64,000 nucleotides of DNA from Paulinella micropora (GCA_019918135.1 WBZZ01004819.1:17501-81500), one strand, 5' to 3'. Positions 41,236 to 52,343 are shown, counted from the first letter of the stretch. The notes: generated by a model from the letters alone, not told the origin. Numbers and translations: made by a program.

Positions 41236-44200
41236 TTATTCATAGTCAGTCATGTCCTCCGGGCCGTCCGTCGTCGGGCCCGGCCCGGCCAGACCGCCAG
41301 AGAATGACGACGACGACGAGGACGACGACGACGAGCACGACGACGACGAGGACGAGGACGACGAGGACGAGGGCGCGGCGGCGGCGCCCACGCCCGGCGG
41401 GGTGGTCTCCAGCAGCGGGTTGGCGCCGCTGCCGTACGAGTGGATGCCCAGCACGCTGCGCAGCAGGGCCTCGGGCTCCAGCCCGAGCAGCGGGGCCAGC
41501 GCGGCCGCCTGCTGGCGCCGGATCTCGGCGTCGCGGCCGAGCAGGGCGGGCAGCAGGCGGTGGTCGGGCAGGTGCTCGTGCGTGCCGCCCGCGGGCGTGG
41601 CGGCGGTGGCCGGCAGCCAGAACTCGCGGCGGTGCTGGGCGTACACGTAGTCGGCCAGGTCCCCCGGCGCGGCCCCCTGCTGAGTGGCCCCCGGCGGGGT
41701 GGCCCCGTCGCCGGCGCTGGTGCCGGTGGTGGTGGTGCCGCGCGTCCGCAGCGGCCGCAGCAGCCCGCCCAGCGACGCGGGGTCCTGCCCCAGCTGGCCC
41801 TGCACCACGGGCGGCGGCCCGGCCGCCGCGGACGCGCGGCCGGGGTCCGTCAGGCCGCGCGGCACGCCGTTCTGCAGCAGGTCCGTCAGGAACAGTTCGT
41901 AGTGCTGCAGCGAGCGGTCGAGCTGCCCCGTGAGCATCTGGCGCGGGCGCGCAAAGTGGTCCTGCAGGACCTGGACCATGAGCCTCGGCAGCAGGTCGGG
42001 CGCCAGCCCCTGCTCCATCACCAGCGACGGCACCTGGAAGTCCTCGGCGCGCTGCACGACCACGGGCCCCCGGTCGCCGGGCCGGCCCTGCAGCAGCTGG
42101 TGCAGCACGTCCTTGAACTCGTGGTAGTCCATGCGCAGCTCCCGGGCGTGGTTCTTCCACAGCAGGCCGCCCAGCGCGCGGCTGCACTCGGCGTAGTCCA
42201 GGTGGTTGGCGAACAGCTGGCTGTCGTGCTTGGAGAAGGAGTAGTGGCCCGGCCGCACGCCATTGCGCTGCAGCACCACGCGGCGCCGCCGGGCGGTCAG
42301 CTCCTGCTCGTGGCGCAGGACCTCCTCCCGGGCGTGCCGGGCCGCCCGCGCGTACTTGTCGCGCGCCGCGGGCGGGTCGGCCAGCCGCGAGTAGCGCGGG
42401 CACGAGCCGGCGTCCTCGGCCAGGACGCGCTCGCTCACGAACGCCGGGCGCGTGCCCGCCGGCAGCCACAGCTGCTGCGCCTCGGGCACCTGGTGCCGGG
42501 CCTCGAAGAACTCGCGCGCCAGGGTGTACAGCACGGCGCGCTGCTGCGGAAAGTGGAACTCGTGCTCGCCGATCATGGTGATGGCCGTGAGCAGCACGGA
42601 CGGGTCCTCGTCGTTGAGCCAGAAGTCCAGCCACCCAAAGTCCTCGAGCGCCGGCGCCTTGCCCAGCGGCCGGCCGTAGTGCGTGCCCCGGCCGGGGTCG
42701 ATGAGCGGGCTCAGCGACGAGTGGAACACCAGAAAAATAGCGCGGCGGATGATGTTGCGCGTGATGAGGGCCGTGAGCCGGTGGATCGTGCGCTGCGAGT
42801 GCAGGCCGCACACGCCGTGCTGCTCGGCCCGCTGGCAGAAGCGGCCCAGCAGCTGCGGCGTCACGTACAGGCGCACGGGGTTGGCGAAGCCCAGCGCCAG
42901 CAGCGTGTCGTACACGTAGCCCAGCGCCGTGTCGTCCCGCACCCAGCGCACCTGTTCCTCCAGCACGGCCTGGCTCTGCACGTCCGGCTCGGTCCCGACG
43001 TTGCGCCAGGGCTCGTGGCCGGGCCGCTCGCGCGCGGGGCTGTAGATGCACAGCAGGCGGTCCCGGATGGCGGCCAGGAAGTCGCACGGGTACGTGTTGC
43101 TGGCCCCGATGAAGGCGCCGCTGATGCGCGCGCACGTCTGCTCGATGAAGCGCTGCCCCCGCTCGTTGTCGACGCGGCAGATCTGGTACTGCAGCGTAGG
43201 CGCCGACAGCATCGACTTGATCGTCTCCGTGATGCTGGACGCCTCGGTGCGCCCGTTGCGCAGCCCCAAAAAGTGCTGCTGCATCTCGTCCATCACGCGC
43301 ACCTCGCCGCGCTTGTCGTAGTTGCCGGCCATGGCCTTGGTCAACATGTCGGTCAGCGCCACCGTCGTGCCGGGCAGCAGCAGGAACTTCATGAGCAGGT
43401 CCTGCAGCCGGCTCTTGCCCGTGCCCGGCGGGCCGTACGCCACCATGTTGACGAACGCCGTCTCCCGCACCGAGCACTGCGCCACCAGCAGCATGAGCTG
43501 CGCCTCCACGTGCATCGTGCCCACCCGCAGCTGGTGCTCGAACAGGTTGTGCAGCCGCACGTAGTAGCAGTCCGACACCCCGAGGTTGTCGACCGGGAGC
43601 GCCTGGAACGAGTACCAGCTGAGCGGCAGCCCCTGGCCGTCCACCTCGGACGGCCGGGGCTTGCTCAGGTGCGAGAAGGCCGCCAGCTGCGCGTCCGAGC
43701 AGCCGCCGCCCTCCCGCAGCAGGCTCTGCACCCAGGGTGCTACCCCGCGCCGCAGGGTCTGCAGCCCCTGCCAGTGCGCCGACGCGCACGCCTCGGCCGA
43801 CGCGACCCCCGCCGCAGCTCGGCCACCTCGTTCAGCAGGCGCTGCCGCCCCTGGTGCATCAGGCGCTTGATCGTCTGCTCGCTGGCCGCGCCGCCGCCGC
43901 CCCCGGCCCCGCCGTCCACGGCCCGCACCAGGCCCGCCAGCGACCGCGCGCGCACAGCTCGTCGGGCCCGAGCTGCTCGTCCGCCGCCAGCACCCCCAGC
44001 AGGGTTTTTTCCTCGGCCGTGCCCTGCGCTTCCTCCAGGTCGGGGCGCCGGGGCACCGGCAGGCGCGTGTGCGCGAACCTGGCGTGCGACAGCCTGGACG
44101 GCAGGCGCCAGAACAGGTCCGGGAAGGGCACCGCGAACGTCGCCGCCCCGCCCTGGCCCGCGGGCGGCTCCTGCACGTACCGGGCCCAGTCCAGCTGCGC

Positions 44201-45133
44201 CGGCACCACGCCCTCCAGCAGCCCGTGCCGCAGGTGGCGCGGGTGGAAGAAGACGCGCGGGTCCAGCACGCAGCCCCCCCACACGCGCTCCGTCCGCCGC
44301 CGCAGCAGGAACGCCGACACGTCCGCCCCCGCCTGCGGGGTCCGGGCCACCAGCACCACCGAGCTCAGGAACTCCACGTTCTGCATCAGCTTCGCCAAAG
44401 ACTCCCGGTAGTCCGCGGTGAAGGGGCACTTGGTCGGCTGCCAGCGCGGGCGCTGGCCACCCCCGCGCCGCTGCTTCTTGGCCGCGGGCGGCCGCCAGCA
44501 GTCGGGCTGCTCGGCGTCGCCCGCGTCCGCGCCGTCCCCCGCCTCCTCCGTGGCCAGCGCGCTGCCCGGGCAGGGGTCGTACCCCCGGCTGTCGGCCAGC
44601 AGGTCGTTGATGATCCGCAGCACGTCGAAGTTGGCGCGGTTGACCCACAGCGACAGCGAGTGGCCGACGACCTGGCCGTGCTCGTCCTGGACCGCCGACA
44701 CGGCCCGGACGCTGTGGGGCAGCGCGCTCTCGGCGTCCACGCCCAGCAGGTCGGGGTGCGACGCAATGGCCCACCACAGGCACACCAGCAGCTTGAAGGC
44801 CTCGTGCACCTTGTTGGTCTTGGTCTCGAAGCCCAGGAGCGTGGGCTGCGACAGGAAGCGCGAGGGCACCGTCATCTGCAGGCAGTAGCACGCGTCCCGC
44901 ACCAGGTCGGCGCCCTCGTGCGCGGGGGCCAGGTGGCCCTGCCCGGCGGCGCCGTAGTCCTCGGCGCCCTGCTCGAAGAAGGTGTCCACTATGTTGGCCT
45001 CGTCGGCCTCCGGGGCGGGGGCCTGGCCCCCCGCCCCGCTCGACAGCGATGTATAGAAGGGGTGGCTGCCGCGGAAAGAATAGGGCTCGTACGGCTCCGG
45101 CAGCACCGCCTGGCTCTGCGTCCGCTTGGCCAT
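41236..45133 (-). pseudogene. Large AAA+/SF3-like ATPase with poly-Ser tail, broken
   Basis: About 1,300 residues from the ATG at 45133. The N-terminal 420 residues have no recognised domain, with a Lys-Arg run (AAKKQRRGGG) near the middle. The ATPase core has YGPPGTGKS (Walker A), VRVMDEMQQHF (Walker B), a SGAFIGASNT sensor-1-like strand and AIRDRLL with a candidate arginine finger. This order fits AAA+ or superfamily 3 helicases used in virus replication, but I cannot place it further. The C-terminus is Arg/Pro/Gly-rich and ends in a long Ser run coded by a GAC repeat (41306-41373), then an acidic tail. The TAA stop lies in GAATAAAAAAG, an AATAAA-type 3' signal. About one frame change. Confidence 0.55.
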
Positions 45134-45205
45134 GGCGGACCGATTCTGCTACGACGACGGCCTGGCCCGGCGGCCACGCCCGGTCCCGCGCGCGTGGGTC
45201 GTGGG

Positions 45206-45937
45206 TCACCCACACCCACGCGCCGCCCTGGCGCCGGCACGCGCGCGGGCCGCCCCTGCGGCCGCCCACCGCCCGGCGGCCCCGCGTGCCGCCACGCGGC
45301 CAGCCCTCCCACCGGGGCGGGGGGAGCCGCGGCCGGCGGGCCCGCCGGGGGGGGGGGAGAGGAAGGGGATCTCCCCCCTTCTGCGAAGAAAGACCGACTC
45401 TCTCGGTGGTGTGCCTTCCCAGGTTTGTATTCGGTCGCGGGAAAAGAGTGGGCTAAAAAATCCATTTTGGCCCCTAGGGGCGAAATCGCACGTCGTCGGA
45501 ACAGAGCCCGCCCCCCTCCCCGGCAGGTCTGCCTGGCAAAGAGAGCCCGGCGGCCCCGCGTCCACAAGCTCGTCGTCGTCGTTCTCGGGATCGTGGTCCT
45601 CCCGCGCCCCATTCAGCAGACCCAGCAGACTCAGCGCACGGAATGCCAGGTTGTGCAAGGTCAGCGTGCGGACGGGGATGGCTTGGAGCCCAGCAAAGGC
45701 AAAGCAGTGGGCGTTGTCACCGCTAAGCTCTAGCATCTCGCTAAGATCTAGCATCTCGCTAAGCTTTAGTATCTCTTGTCGGCTACCGGGTGGGTACGCC
45801 TGGCCCAGGGAAAGCACCAGCTCTGGCAGTGGCTCCGGCGGGCCTGCTGCGCCGGGGGAAGAAGACGCCTCTTCTCCTCCCCCCCCCCCCGGCCGGCCGG
45901 GCCCGGGGGCTTGGCCTCTCCCTAGTGAACACGTCAA
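45206..45937 (-). CDS. Possible small protein with SEML repeats
   Basis: Weakly supported frame. Only residues about 35-130 look protein-like: a hydrophobic helix region with LSEML repeated (from a 16-base tandem duplication near 45727-45765), then LQAIPVRTLTLHNLAF, then an acidic DPENDDDE stretch. Flanks are low-complexity Gly/Pro. The real gene could be shorter, or the region could be the remains of an F-box/LRR-type gene. Confidence 0.25.
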   Translation of the reverse strand: MTCSLGRGQAPGPGRPGGGGGEEASSSPGAAGPPEPLPELVLSLGQAYPPGSRQEILKLSEMLDLSEMLELSGDNAHCFAFAGLQAIPVRTLTLHNLAFRALSLLGLLNGAREDHDPENDDDELVDAGPPGSLCQADLPGRGAGSVPTTCDFAPRGQNGFFSPLFSRDRIQTWEGTPPRESVFLRRRGEIPFLSPPPGGPAGRGSPRPGGRAGRVAARGAAGRWAAAGAARARAGARAARGCG

Positions 45938-46024
45938 TCTTCCTGAGCGCCTGGCTCTGGCCGGGGGTCGGGGCCGGGGGGGGGCTTCCCCTTCGCAGTC
46001 TGCTGGTAGCGGCCCAGTCTTGCT

Positions 46025-46813
46025 TTATTCAGAAAACCAAGCGTGGAAAACAGGCGTGGTCGGCCGGGGACGCGGACGTGACCCCTCCTCGGGCGGCCGG
46101 GCGCGGACGTGGCCGCTAGCGCGGGTGCCGGGCTGCGGGGCCAAGTAGATACAGTGCACGTCTCGGAAATGCAGGTGGAGGGCCCTGGGGCTAGGGAAAG
46201 ATTTGTGGCAGGCCTCGCAGTGCAGTTCAGCGAGCAGGTGGCAGGCGCCCGTCACCCACACGTCCTTGGTGAGGCCCCGACCGCACTTCACCCGTGGGTG
46301 CCGCCGGTGCCTCTCGCAAGCCACGGCGGAACAGAAACTCTTGTGGCAGTCCGGGCACACTAAGGGTTTGGCTCGCCGGCTCCGCCGGCCGGCGCGCACC
46401 TTGTGTTCCGTCTCCAGGTGGGACTTCAAGGCCTGGGGGGACTTACAGGCTCGCGAGCAGCCCGGCAGGTCGCAGCGGTAAGGGGCCTCGCGTGTGTGCA
46501 GGCGCTCGTGGCTCTGTAACGCCACCTTTTGCCGAAAGGCTCTGTCACAATGGCCGCAGCGCCACGGGCGCTTGTTCTCATGGATCAGCTGGTGGAGTTT
46601 CAGGCCGGACTTGCTAGCAAAGCTTTTATCGCACACGGTGCACCAGGCGGCCTTCGAGGCCGGCGCTGCGGACGCGTTAGCCAGCAGCAAGGGGGGAGGG
46701 GCCTGGGCTGCGAACACGTTAGCCAGCATCCAGGAAGGAGGGGGCGGCGCGCCGAACACGTTAGCCAGCAGCACGGAGGGAGGGGCCGGCGCGCCGAACA
46801 CGTTAGCCAGCAT
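46025..46813 (-). CDS. C2H2 zinc-finger protein, five fingers, 262 residues
   Basis: The ATG at 46813 is chosen because it is the first of four tandem LLANVFGAP-like units; upstream sequence is Gly/Pro low complexity. Five C2H2 units follow: CTVC-HQLIH, CGHC-HERLH, CDLPGC-HLETEH, CPDC-HRRH and CEAC-HFRDVH. Fingers 1-3 have TFIIIA-like linkers (HENKRPWRC, HTREAPYRC). Finger 4 has altered His spacing. A Pro/Arg-rich tail ends the protein. Such proteins bind specific DNA or RNA, so this may regulate transcription. AATAAA overlaps the TGA stop (TTCTGAATAAAG), giving a compact 3' end. The frame is intact. Confidence 0.75.
   Translation of the reverse strand: MLANVFGAPAPPSVLLANVFGAPPPPSWMLANVFAAQAPPPLLLANASAAPASKAAWCTVCDKSFASKSGLKLHQLIHENKRPWRCGHCDRAFRQKVALQSHERLHTREAPYRCDLPGCSRACKSPQALKSHLETEHKVRAGRRSRRAKPLVCPDCHKSFCSAVACERHRRHPRVKCGRGLTKDVWVTGACHLLAELHCEACHKSFPSPRALHLHFRDVHCIYLAPQPGTRASGHVRARPPEEGSRPRPRPTTPVFHAWFSE
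46668..46813 (-). repeat. Coding tandem repeat (LANVFGAP units)
   Basis: Four units of 42-45 bases sharing gccgaacacgttagccagca on the plus strand, encoding LANVFGAP with a Pro-rich linker. High identity suggests recent duplication. They precede the zinc fingers. Confidence 0.7.
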
Positions 46814-47151
46814 CAGGGAGAGAGAGGCCGGGGCAAGACGCTGTTTGTAATATGTCTGGCCTCTGGTTGTGTGTGGAGCCTGACCTCTGCCAGGACAGGG
46901 ACCACCGCCTCCTCCCCCCCCCCCCCCCACGCCCGCGCGCGGACGCCTGACCCCCCGTGCGGGGAGGGGGCGCCCCCCCTGCCCCACTCCCGCGGGGGGG
47001 GGGGGGCGCCGTCCGCCCACCCCCCGGCCGGCCGGCCGGGGAGACGTGGTAGGCCTGGGGAGCGACGACGTTCCGCCGGCGGCTGCCGCCCTCGCCTGGC
47101 ACCCGTCGCTGGGGGGGGGAGTACGCTCCCTTCCTTGCCCTCCCCCCGTCG
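46814..47151. other. Intergenic region with C and G runs
   Basis: 338 bases with a long C run (46914-46928), a G run (46995-47007) and CCGGCCGGCCGG. It separates two same-strand genes. No promoter motif stands out and no gene is supported. Confidence 0.4.
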
Positions 47152-48555
47152 TCAAGCAGGGTGGGCCGTCGGCTCCTCGGCCCGCGCCGGCGAGCTCGGT
47201 CTACTCCGGACGATGGACAGGACAGCCCCCCCGGCCCCTTCTTCTTCTCCCCGGGAGTGGCTGTGCGGCGAGCGGGAGAGGTGGTCCGGTAAGGTTCGTA
47301 GCCGGGGGCGCATGCGGGTCGGCACCCAGCCCAAGGGGGGAGACTCCTCGTCCCCCAGGGGAACGGGGTTGAGCCGGCGGAAGACTGACAGAGGGGTGGT
47401 GCCGTAGTATTCGATGAGCGCCCGCAGCTTCTGCGAGTCCGTAGGGGGCGCGCTCCGAAGATCACCGGGCCCGGGGACATACAGACGCGGCGGGGGGCTG
47501 GCGGGCAGCCCGGTGCCGGCGGCTGGGCCTAGCGTGGGCCTAGCGTGGGGGGCCGCCGCCAGACTCTGGCTGGGCTGCGGCTCGGCTGCCTGGCCCGGTG
47601 CAGTAGCGCTGGACACCGTCAGGGGGTGTACGGGACAGCCCGCGTTGCTGGCCGCCCGGCCCCCTTTCCGCTCCGTTTCCTCCGAGGCCGGCACCTGTCC
47701 GGCGCCGGGAACACGCTCCTTGTCTACGGTGGGGGGGAGGCCGGGGGTCGTCCGGGGGGCGCCGCGAGACGACGCCTGCCACGCCTGCACGACCACTAGG
47801 TGAGCCCAGACGGCCGGTCCGAGGGCGGCGAGGAGGCCCAGCGCGAAAGCCCACCGCGACGGCCGGGCCGCCGGGGGCAAGCGGAGTGCCAGCAAAGGAG
47901 AGAGCCGCAGCCACGCCGCCAAGTAGGCCGCGCAGAGTGCGGCGGCCAGCCCCGTTACCCACAACAGGCAGTGGATCCGTGACGACATGGTCGCCAGCCG
48001 CTCGGCGCCGGGGTGGGCCTCCTCCTTGGCGCCGGGTGGGGCCCTGACCCGCCGGCGGCGGTTGGCCAGCACCAGCGCGAGTTGGCGTGTTCGCAGGTAG
48101 GCGCGGAGCCACAGCCGGCCGCCGTAGAGCTGGGCTGGCAACAGAAAGGCGCCCGCTGGCCAGCCCAGCCTCGTGGCGAGGGAGGCCCCCGTGCACACGA
48201 CACACAGCGCCAGGCGCAGGGCCCGGGGGCCGGCGGGGGGTGCTTCGTCGTCGTGGCCGAAGTAAGCCAGGCCGGTGGGGTAGCGTTCCAGGCATTCGAG
48301 CCAGACGTGCCAGGCCAGGGGCAGCAGCGCGTCCCGGTACGTCCACACCGGCCCCACGCCCGGTTCGCACCGGGGCACGAGCGCGATCGCGTGGGCCAGG
48401 TTCCACAGGCAGAGGCGCGGCAGCGCAAACGAGCCCGCCGCATGCCAGCGGCGGGCTCTGCTGCCCAGCATCAGCTGCAGGCACGACAGCCAGGCTAAGC
48501 CGCTGGCAAAGGCGAAGGAAGCTACCAGGCCCTGCCCCAGTGACAAGCTGGACAT
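47152..48555 (-). CDS. Multi-pass membrane protein with long Pro-rich tail, 467 residues
   Basis: The ATG at 48555 follows a pyrimidine-rich leader. The N-terminal half has about six hydrophobic segments, for example near residues 8-30, 40-60, 70-95, 125-160, 205-225 and 245-270, with Trp/His-rich loops. The C-terminal 190 residues are soluble, Pro/Ser/Thr-rich and likely disordered, ending with an Arg/Ser-rich part. No transporter or protease motif recognised. It could be a membrane protein of the virion or infected cell; the family is unknown. The frame is intact. Confidence 0.5.
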   Translation of the reverse strand: MSSLSLGQGLVASFAFASGLAWLSCLQLMLGSRARRWHAAGSFALPRLCLWNLAHAIALVPRCEPGVGPVWTYRDALLPLAWHVWLECLERYPTGLAYFGHDDEAPPAGPRALRLALCVVCTGASLATRLGWPAGAFLLPAQLYGGRLWLRAYLRTRQLALVLANRRRRVRAPPGAKEEAHPGAERLATMSSRIHCLLWVTGLAAALCAAYLAAWLRLSPLLALRLPPAARPSRWAFALGLLAALGPAVWAHLVVVQAWQASSRGAPRTTPGLPPTVDKERVPGAGQVPASEETERKGGRAASNAGCPVHPLTVSSATAPGQAAEPQPSQSLAAAPHARPTLGPAAGTGLPASPPPRLYVPGPGDLRSAPPTDSQKLRALIEYYGTTPLSVFRRLNPVPLGDEESPPLGWVPTRMRPRLRTLPDHLSRSPHSHSRGEEEGAGGAVLSIVRSRPSSPARAEEPTAHPA

Positions 48556-49120
48556 GGGGCGGCCGGGAGCGGAAGAACGGAAACGGGCTTTTGTTCTTGG
48601 TTCTTTCTGTCTTTCTCTCTTTACTAGACGTAGCACCACCGCTGCAAGCTAACTGCAGGCGGTGAAAAAGCGTGCACACCGCTGGGAGAAGGGGGGGGGG
48701 GTTCGTTTTCCCCCCCGCCGCCGGGGCCGACTGGCGACAGGGGAAGGGCGTGGCCAAGTGCGACTAGGGGCCCCCGGGGGGGGGGGGGGGGCCGGGGGGA
48801 AGGGAGCACCTTTCCCCGGCACCACCCGCCCCATTTTCTTCACGCGCGGTGGCTGGAAGGGAGGGTCAGGGAAAGGGCGCACTTGGCCGCGCCGGCCTGG
48901 CCTACGGGGCCACCGCCGACCACACAAAAAAGACTGCTCTCAGCCACCGCGGCAACGGCCACCACCGAAAAATCCGGTCGTACGAGCCAAAGTTCTCACC
49001 TCAAGTGTTTTAATAGTAAACAAGTTGTAAAAAAAAAAAGAAGGATGGGGAATGGCGAAAAGGCGGGTATGGTTTCCTCACCCGCCTTCGCCATTTCCCG
49101 CGTTTTTCTGCCCAAATTTT
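48556..49120. other. Intergenic region with G runs and an AT hairpin
   Basis: 565 bases. G/C homopolymers at about 48691-48700 and 48776-48790; AT-rich hairpin GTTTTAATAGTAAAC at 49008-49022, 99 bases past the stop of the minus-strand F-box gene, followed by an A run. No gene seen. Confidence 0.5.
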
Positions 49121-51097
49121 TTAGCCCTCGACGGCGATGGTCGCCAGCAGGTTGTCCAGGCGCAGGGTCACTAGCCGCCACCAGCGGTGTTCGTCGAAGA
49201 CGGTTAGCACGGCCGTCGACACGCCGTTCAGGAGCCGCGTCGCCAACAACTGCAGCAGCCTCCGGGGCATCGGGTCCTCGAGCACGAAGCAGTCCGCGGC
49301 CGGGGCGTGCCGGCAGAGCTGTTCCACCGTACGCGCGACGTTCTGGACGCAGGCAGCACAGTCCTGCCCCCGCTGGTACAAACGAGACAACCGTGCAATC
49401 TGGCCTTTCAGGTAGTCCGCCAGCAGCAGGCGCAGGGCCCCGCCCTCCTGCCACGGCCGCTGCCACGGAATGCGGGCCGTGGCGCCCAGTGGCCCCCCAA
49501 ACCCCGCGCACGCCAAGAACGTGGGCGAGTCCTCGCAGAACTGGCCCCGCACGCAGCTGTACACCGTCCCCCGGCCGCCATTCCGTGGCCACGCACGCAG
49601 GAGCGTGTAGCTGCCCCTGACGCGGGCACGGGGCGCCCTCGTACGAACCGCGGTGTGGCCCGGCCGCACAGAAACGACACGTAAGCGTTCACGGCTACTG
49701 GCAGGCGGCACAGCGCGCGCAGCAGCCTGTTCTGCACGTCTAGCAACGGGCCGGGGTCGCGCTGGCCCCGCCTGATAAAGTGGTAGATGTAGCTGCACAA
49801 GTTGAAGGACACGAAACGAAAAAGGGGCGGCGGCCGCGGCGGGTCGGCCAACACCTTTTCCCAGCGCCTAGCCCAGCGTTGCAGGCGCGAACTGTCGTCC
49901 AGCACCGGACAGTCGGTTAGCAGCACATTTCTGCTGGGCATGGCCAGCGCAATGGCCAGTTCGCGCTTGTGGTGGCCGGGCTGCGCCAGGAACGCGCGGG
50001 CCAGCGCGGGCGCGGCGCCGGACCCGCGGTCCACCACGGCCAGCACGGAGGGCCGCAACATTTGCAGCGCCGACAGGTCGGCGTCCAGCGCTGCGTGCCG
50101 CGAGCCCAGGTTCAGCAGTTCCAGGTCCGGCCACGCCGGGCGGAAGCCGCCCGGCAGCAGCCGCGCGGCCAGTTGCTGCAGCGAGCCGCGCGCCAGCCCC
50201 GGGAAGTGCTCGGCGCCGGGCTCCGCCGTCAGCATCGACTGGCACGCCGACACCCGGAGCTTGTACGCGCTGAGCTGGGGGGTCAGGTCCGGGTCCCAAG
50301 CCAAACCCCCGCCGCCCTCCGGGCCCCAGTGCAGCAGCGGCAGCAGGCCTACCGTGCAGTCCGGGCTGACGGTCTTTAGGCGGGGCCACCGCGCCGGGCC
50401 CGGCCAGAACATCACGTCGGCTGGTTCCTGCAGTTGCGGGCCCGCGTCTGTCACGCTGATGCGCCGCAGGTGCGGGGCCAGCCGCCCGAAGTCCGGGCCC
50501 GACAGGCGCGCCCTAGCACACGCGTGCAGCTCCAACTTCTGCAGCGCGCGGCAGCCCAGGCCGCCCACGCCCCGGAGGCCCAGGTCGATGTTCGTCAAGC
50601 TAAGCTGCCGGAGCCGGGGCACCAGCGCCGCCAAGGCCGACAGAACGGGCGCGCTCCAGGAGCCAAATGACACTGCCGCGGGGGGCCGCGAAATTGTCAG
50701 GTCCAGGCGGTGCAGACAGATATTGGCGCTGGAGTGCGCCGAGCTCCAGGCCGCCAGCAGCTTGGCCACGGCGCGCGGGTGCCCGCTCACAGACAACCGC
50801 CTGACTCTAGTAAAACACGACAGGACGCTCTGCAGCAGGCGCGTGTCCGGCAGAGTGCAGCTGATGTAGTGCAGGGCCAGACTAACGTCGGGCTGCGCCT
50901 GCGACACGGCCTGGGCGGGGAACGACTTGTGCGCGCTCGGGGTCCAAGATCAGTTGCAGGCACAGCAGCAGCGACGCGCGACCCCCGGCCCTGCGATGCC
51001 AAGCGCGGCAGGTCTGGCTCAGTGCCAGCAGGTCCCGGCAGCCGAGGCTCAGCGCCAGGTGCTGGTAGACGACACCGTCTCGGTCGAAGGCCGCCAT
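49121..51097 (-). pseudogene. F-box/leucine-rich-repeat protein, about 650 residues, broken
   Basis: From the ATG at 51097 the N-terminus reads VVYQHLALSLGCRDLLALSQTCRAWHR, a good F-box (SKP1-binding helices with the conserved Leu and CRAW). Irregular leucine-rich repeats over several hundred residues follow (LRQLSLTNIDL, LQKLELHAC, LRRISVTD, LELLNLGSR). The C-terminal part is helical with some Cys. F-box/LRR proteins choose substrates for SCF ubiquitin ligases; in viruses they redirect host turnover. About two frame changes. A T-rich tract with GGTTTTTGTTTGG (minus-strand reading) lies just upstream and is shared with the divergent 51391 gene. Confidence 0.6.
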
Positions 51098-51390
51098 TTT
51101 TTTTAGTCGTTTGCCAAACAAAAACCAAGGCTTGGAATATTTTTTTTCCTTCTCGCAGCTTCGGCGGGAGGGGCGCGCGAAAGAGGGGGGGGGGGCCCAC
51201 CCGTAACATCGACATGCGCGAAAGAGATGGTGTGGGGGGGGCCGCCGGTGGTTGGGCCTTTGCCACCTTTTTTACTTTGCCGTTCGGCCCCGAACGGAGG
51301 GGGCCAAAAAAAAGAGGCAGACGACAACGGGGGGAGGGGCGTGCAACACAGGTCGAGAAAAGAAGAAACAGAAAGAAGGGTGGAGAACGA

Positions 51391-52182
51391 ATGCAATCCT
51401 TTCTAACAGAAATCCCCGCGCTAGAATCTGCGGACAAGCCGGGCCTGCACAAACCCAAAAACCAATGGTTTCTCGACCTCTTGTTCGCGGCGCGACCCGG
51501 CTGTGTACTGGCCATGCCATATCAAGAATTTGTCGACTCCTTGCGATTCACCATGCCAGACTACAGCCACCGGCGGCCCAACCACGCCACCAAGCACAGC
51601 TCTTGGTGGAATTCCGTCACCAAGAAAGAAGCGCTGGGCAGCGGAGATGAAGGTAAGCTCGACTGGGACAAATTCTTCCGGCCACGCGACGGCGCCGTGA
51701 ACGGGTTTGATTGTCTCCACGCGCTGTCGCCAATCTTGCGGGGCGCCATTATGACCACGGAAAACGAAATCGACTATTATCGTGCCTCGTCCTCGGGGCT
51801 AGACCCACTGCTGCGCTTCCCGTACATTCTGCTGCTGCCCAAGGCGGCCCACCATTTTAAGAGTATGGTGCTGTACAACCTCATGTGCTGTTCCCCGGCC
51901 GTGCAGCTCTGCTCCACCAACTACGCGCCAATCTCCCGGCAGCTGTATCCGTCGTACGAGACGGGCCGCAGGTGGTTCGTGGGGTGCGGCGTCTCGGGGC
52001 CGCCCCAGGGCTGTGTGCCCGCCATGCTAGCACGGGAGGGTGACGATTTCGACGTGATTTTGTACGGGCCCTTTGGTAGTCTGGAGGTTTACAGGCTCAG
52101 CCTGCAGCAAAAGCCCAAAAACGTGAAAGCGAAGGAGCAGGCCAAAAAAAAAGAGGAGGAGTCCAAACCAGACCCATATTAA
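51391..52182 (+). CDS. Hypothetical 263-residue protein with basic C-terminal tail
   Basis: Intact frame from the ATG at 51391. A globular alpha/beta domain with aromatic clusters (NQWFLDLLFAARPG, SSWWNSV, RRWFVGCGV) fills the first 225 residues; the last 30 are Lys/Glu-rich (KEQAKKKEEE). No signal peptide or membrane segment. No family recognised. The stop is followed at once by an A-rich AATAAA signal and, 54 bases on, by a TTTTTTAATAAAAAC hairpin. Confidence 0.6.
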   Translation: MQSFLTEIPALESADKPGLHKPKNQWFLDLLFAARPGCVLAMPYQEFVDSLRFTMPDYSHRRPNHATKHSSWWNSVTKKEALGSGDEGKLDWDKFFRPRDGAVNGFDCLHALSPILRGAIMTTENEIDYYRASSSGLDPLLRFPYILLLPKAAHHFKSMVLYNLMCCSPAVQLCSTNYAPISRQLYPSYETGRRWFVGCGVSGPPQGCVPAMLAREGDDFDVILYGPFGSLEVYRLSLQQKPKNVKAKEQAKKKEEESKPDPY

Positions 52183-52235
52183 AATAAAAAAAGGTTGAAT
52201 GGGGGGAAGCCCGTGCTTTCGAGGTGACCACCGCA

Positions 52236-52250
52236 TTTTTTAATAAAAAC
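52236..52250. terminator. AT hairpin with AATAAA downstream of the 51391 gene
   Basis: TTTTTTAATAAAAAC forms a short stem with AATAAA in the loop side. Similar elements follow other GC-block genes at 53599, 53756, 61081 and 61185 and at 49008 on the other strand. Confidence 0.5.
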
Positions 52251-52343
52251 TAGCAGACAGGACTTGGGAGGGCTTTGCGCGCAAAACCCCCCCGTTCCCC
52301 GCCCGCCGCTTCTGTGAGCGGCGGGCCGACCGGTTCACTTCGA

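Noticed and set aside
41440-44421. 993-codon plus-strand frame opposite the ATPase gene
   Set aside because: It is Arg/Pro/Gln/His-rich low-complexity sequence, the usual antisense product of high-GC coding DNA, while the minus strand has a clear ATPase core.
44069-45733. 554-codon plus-strand frame
   Set aside because: Antisense of the N-terminal half of the ATPase gene; Arg/His/Gln-rich with no domain and no sensible start context.
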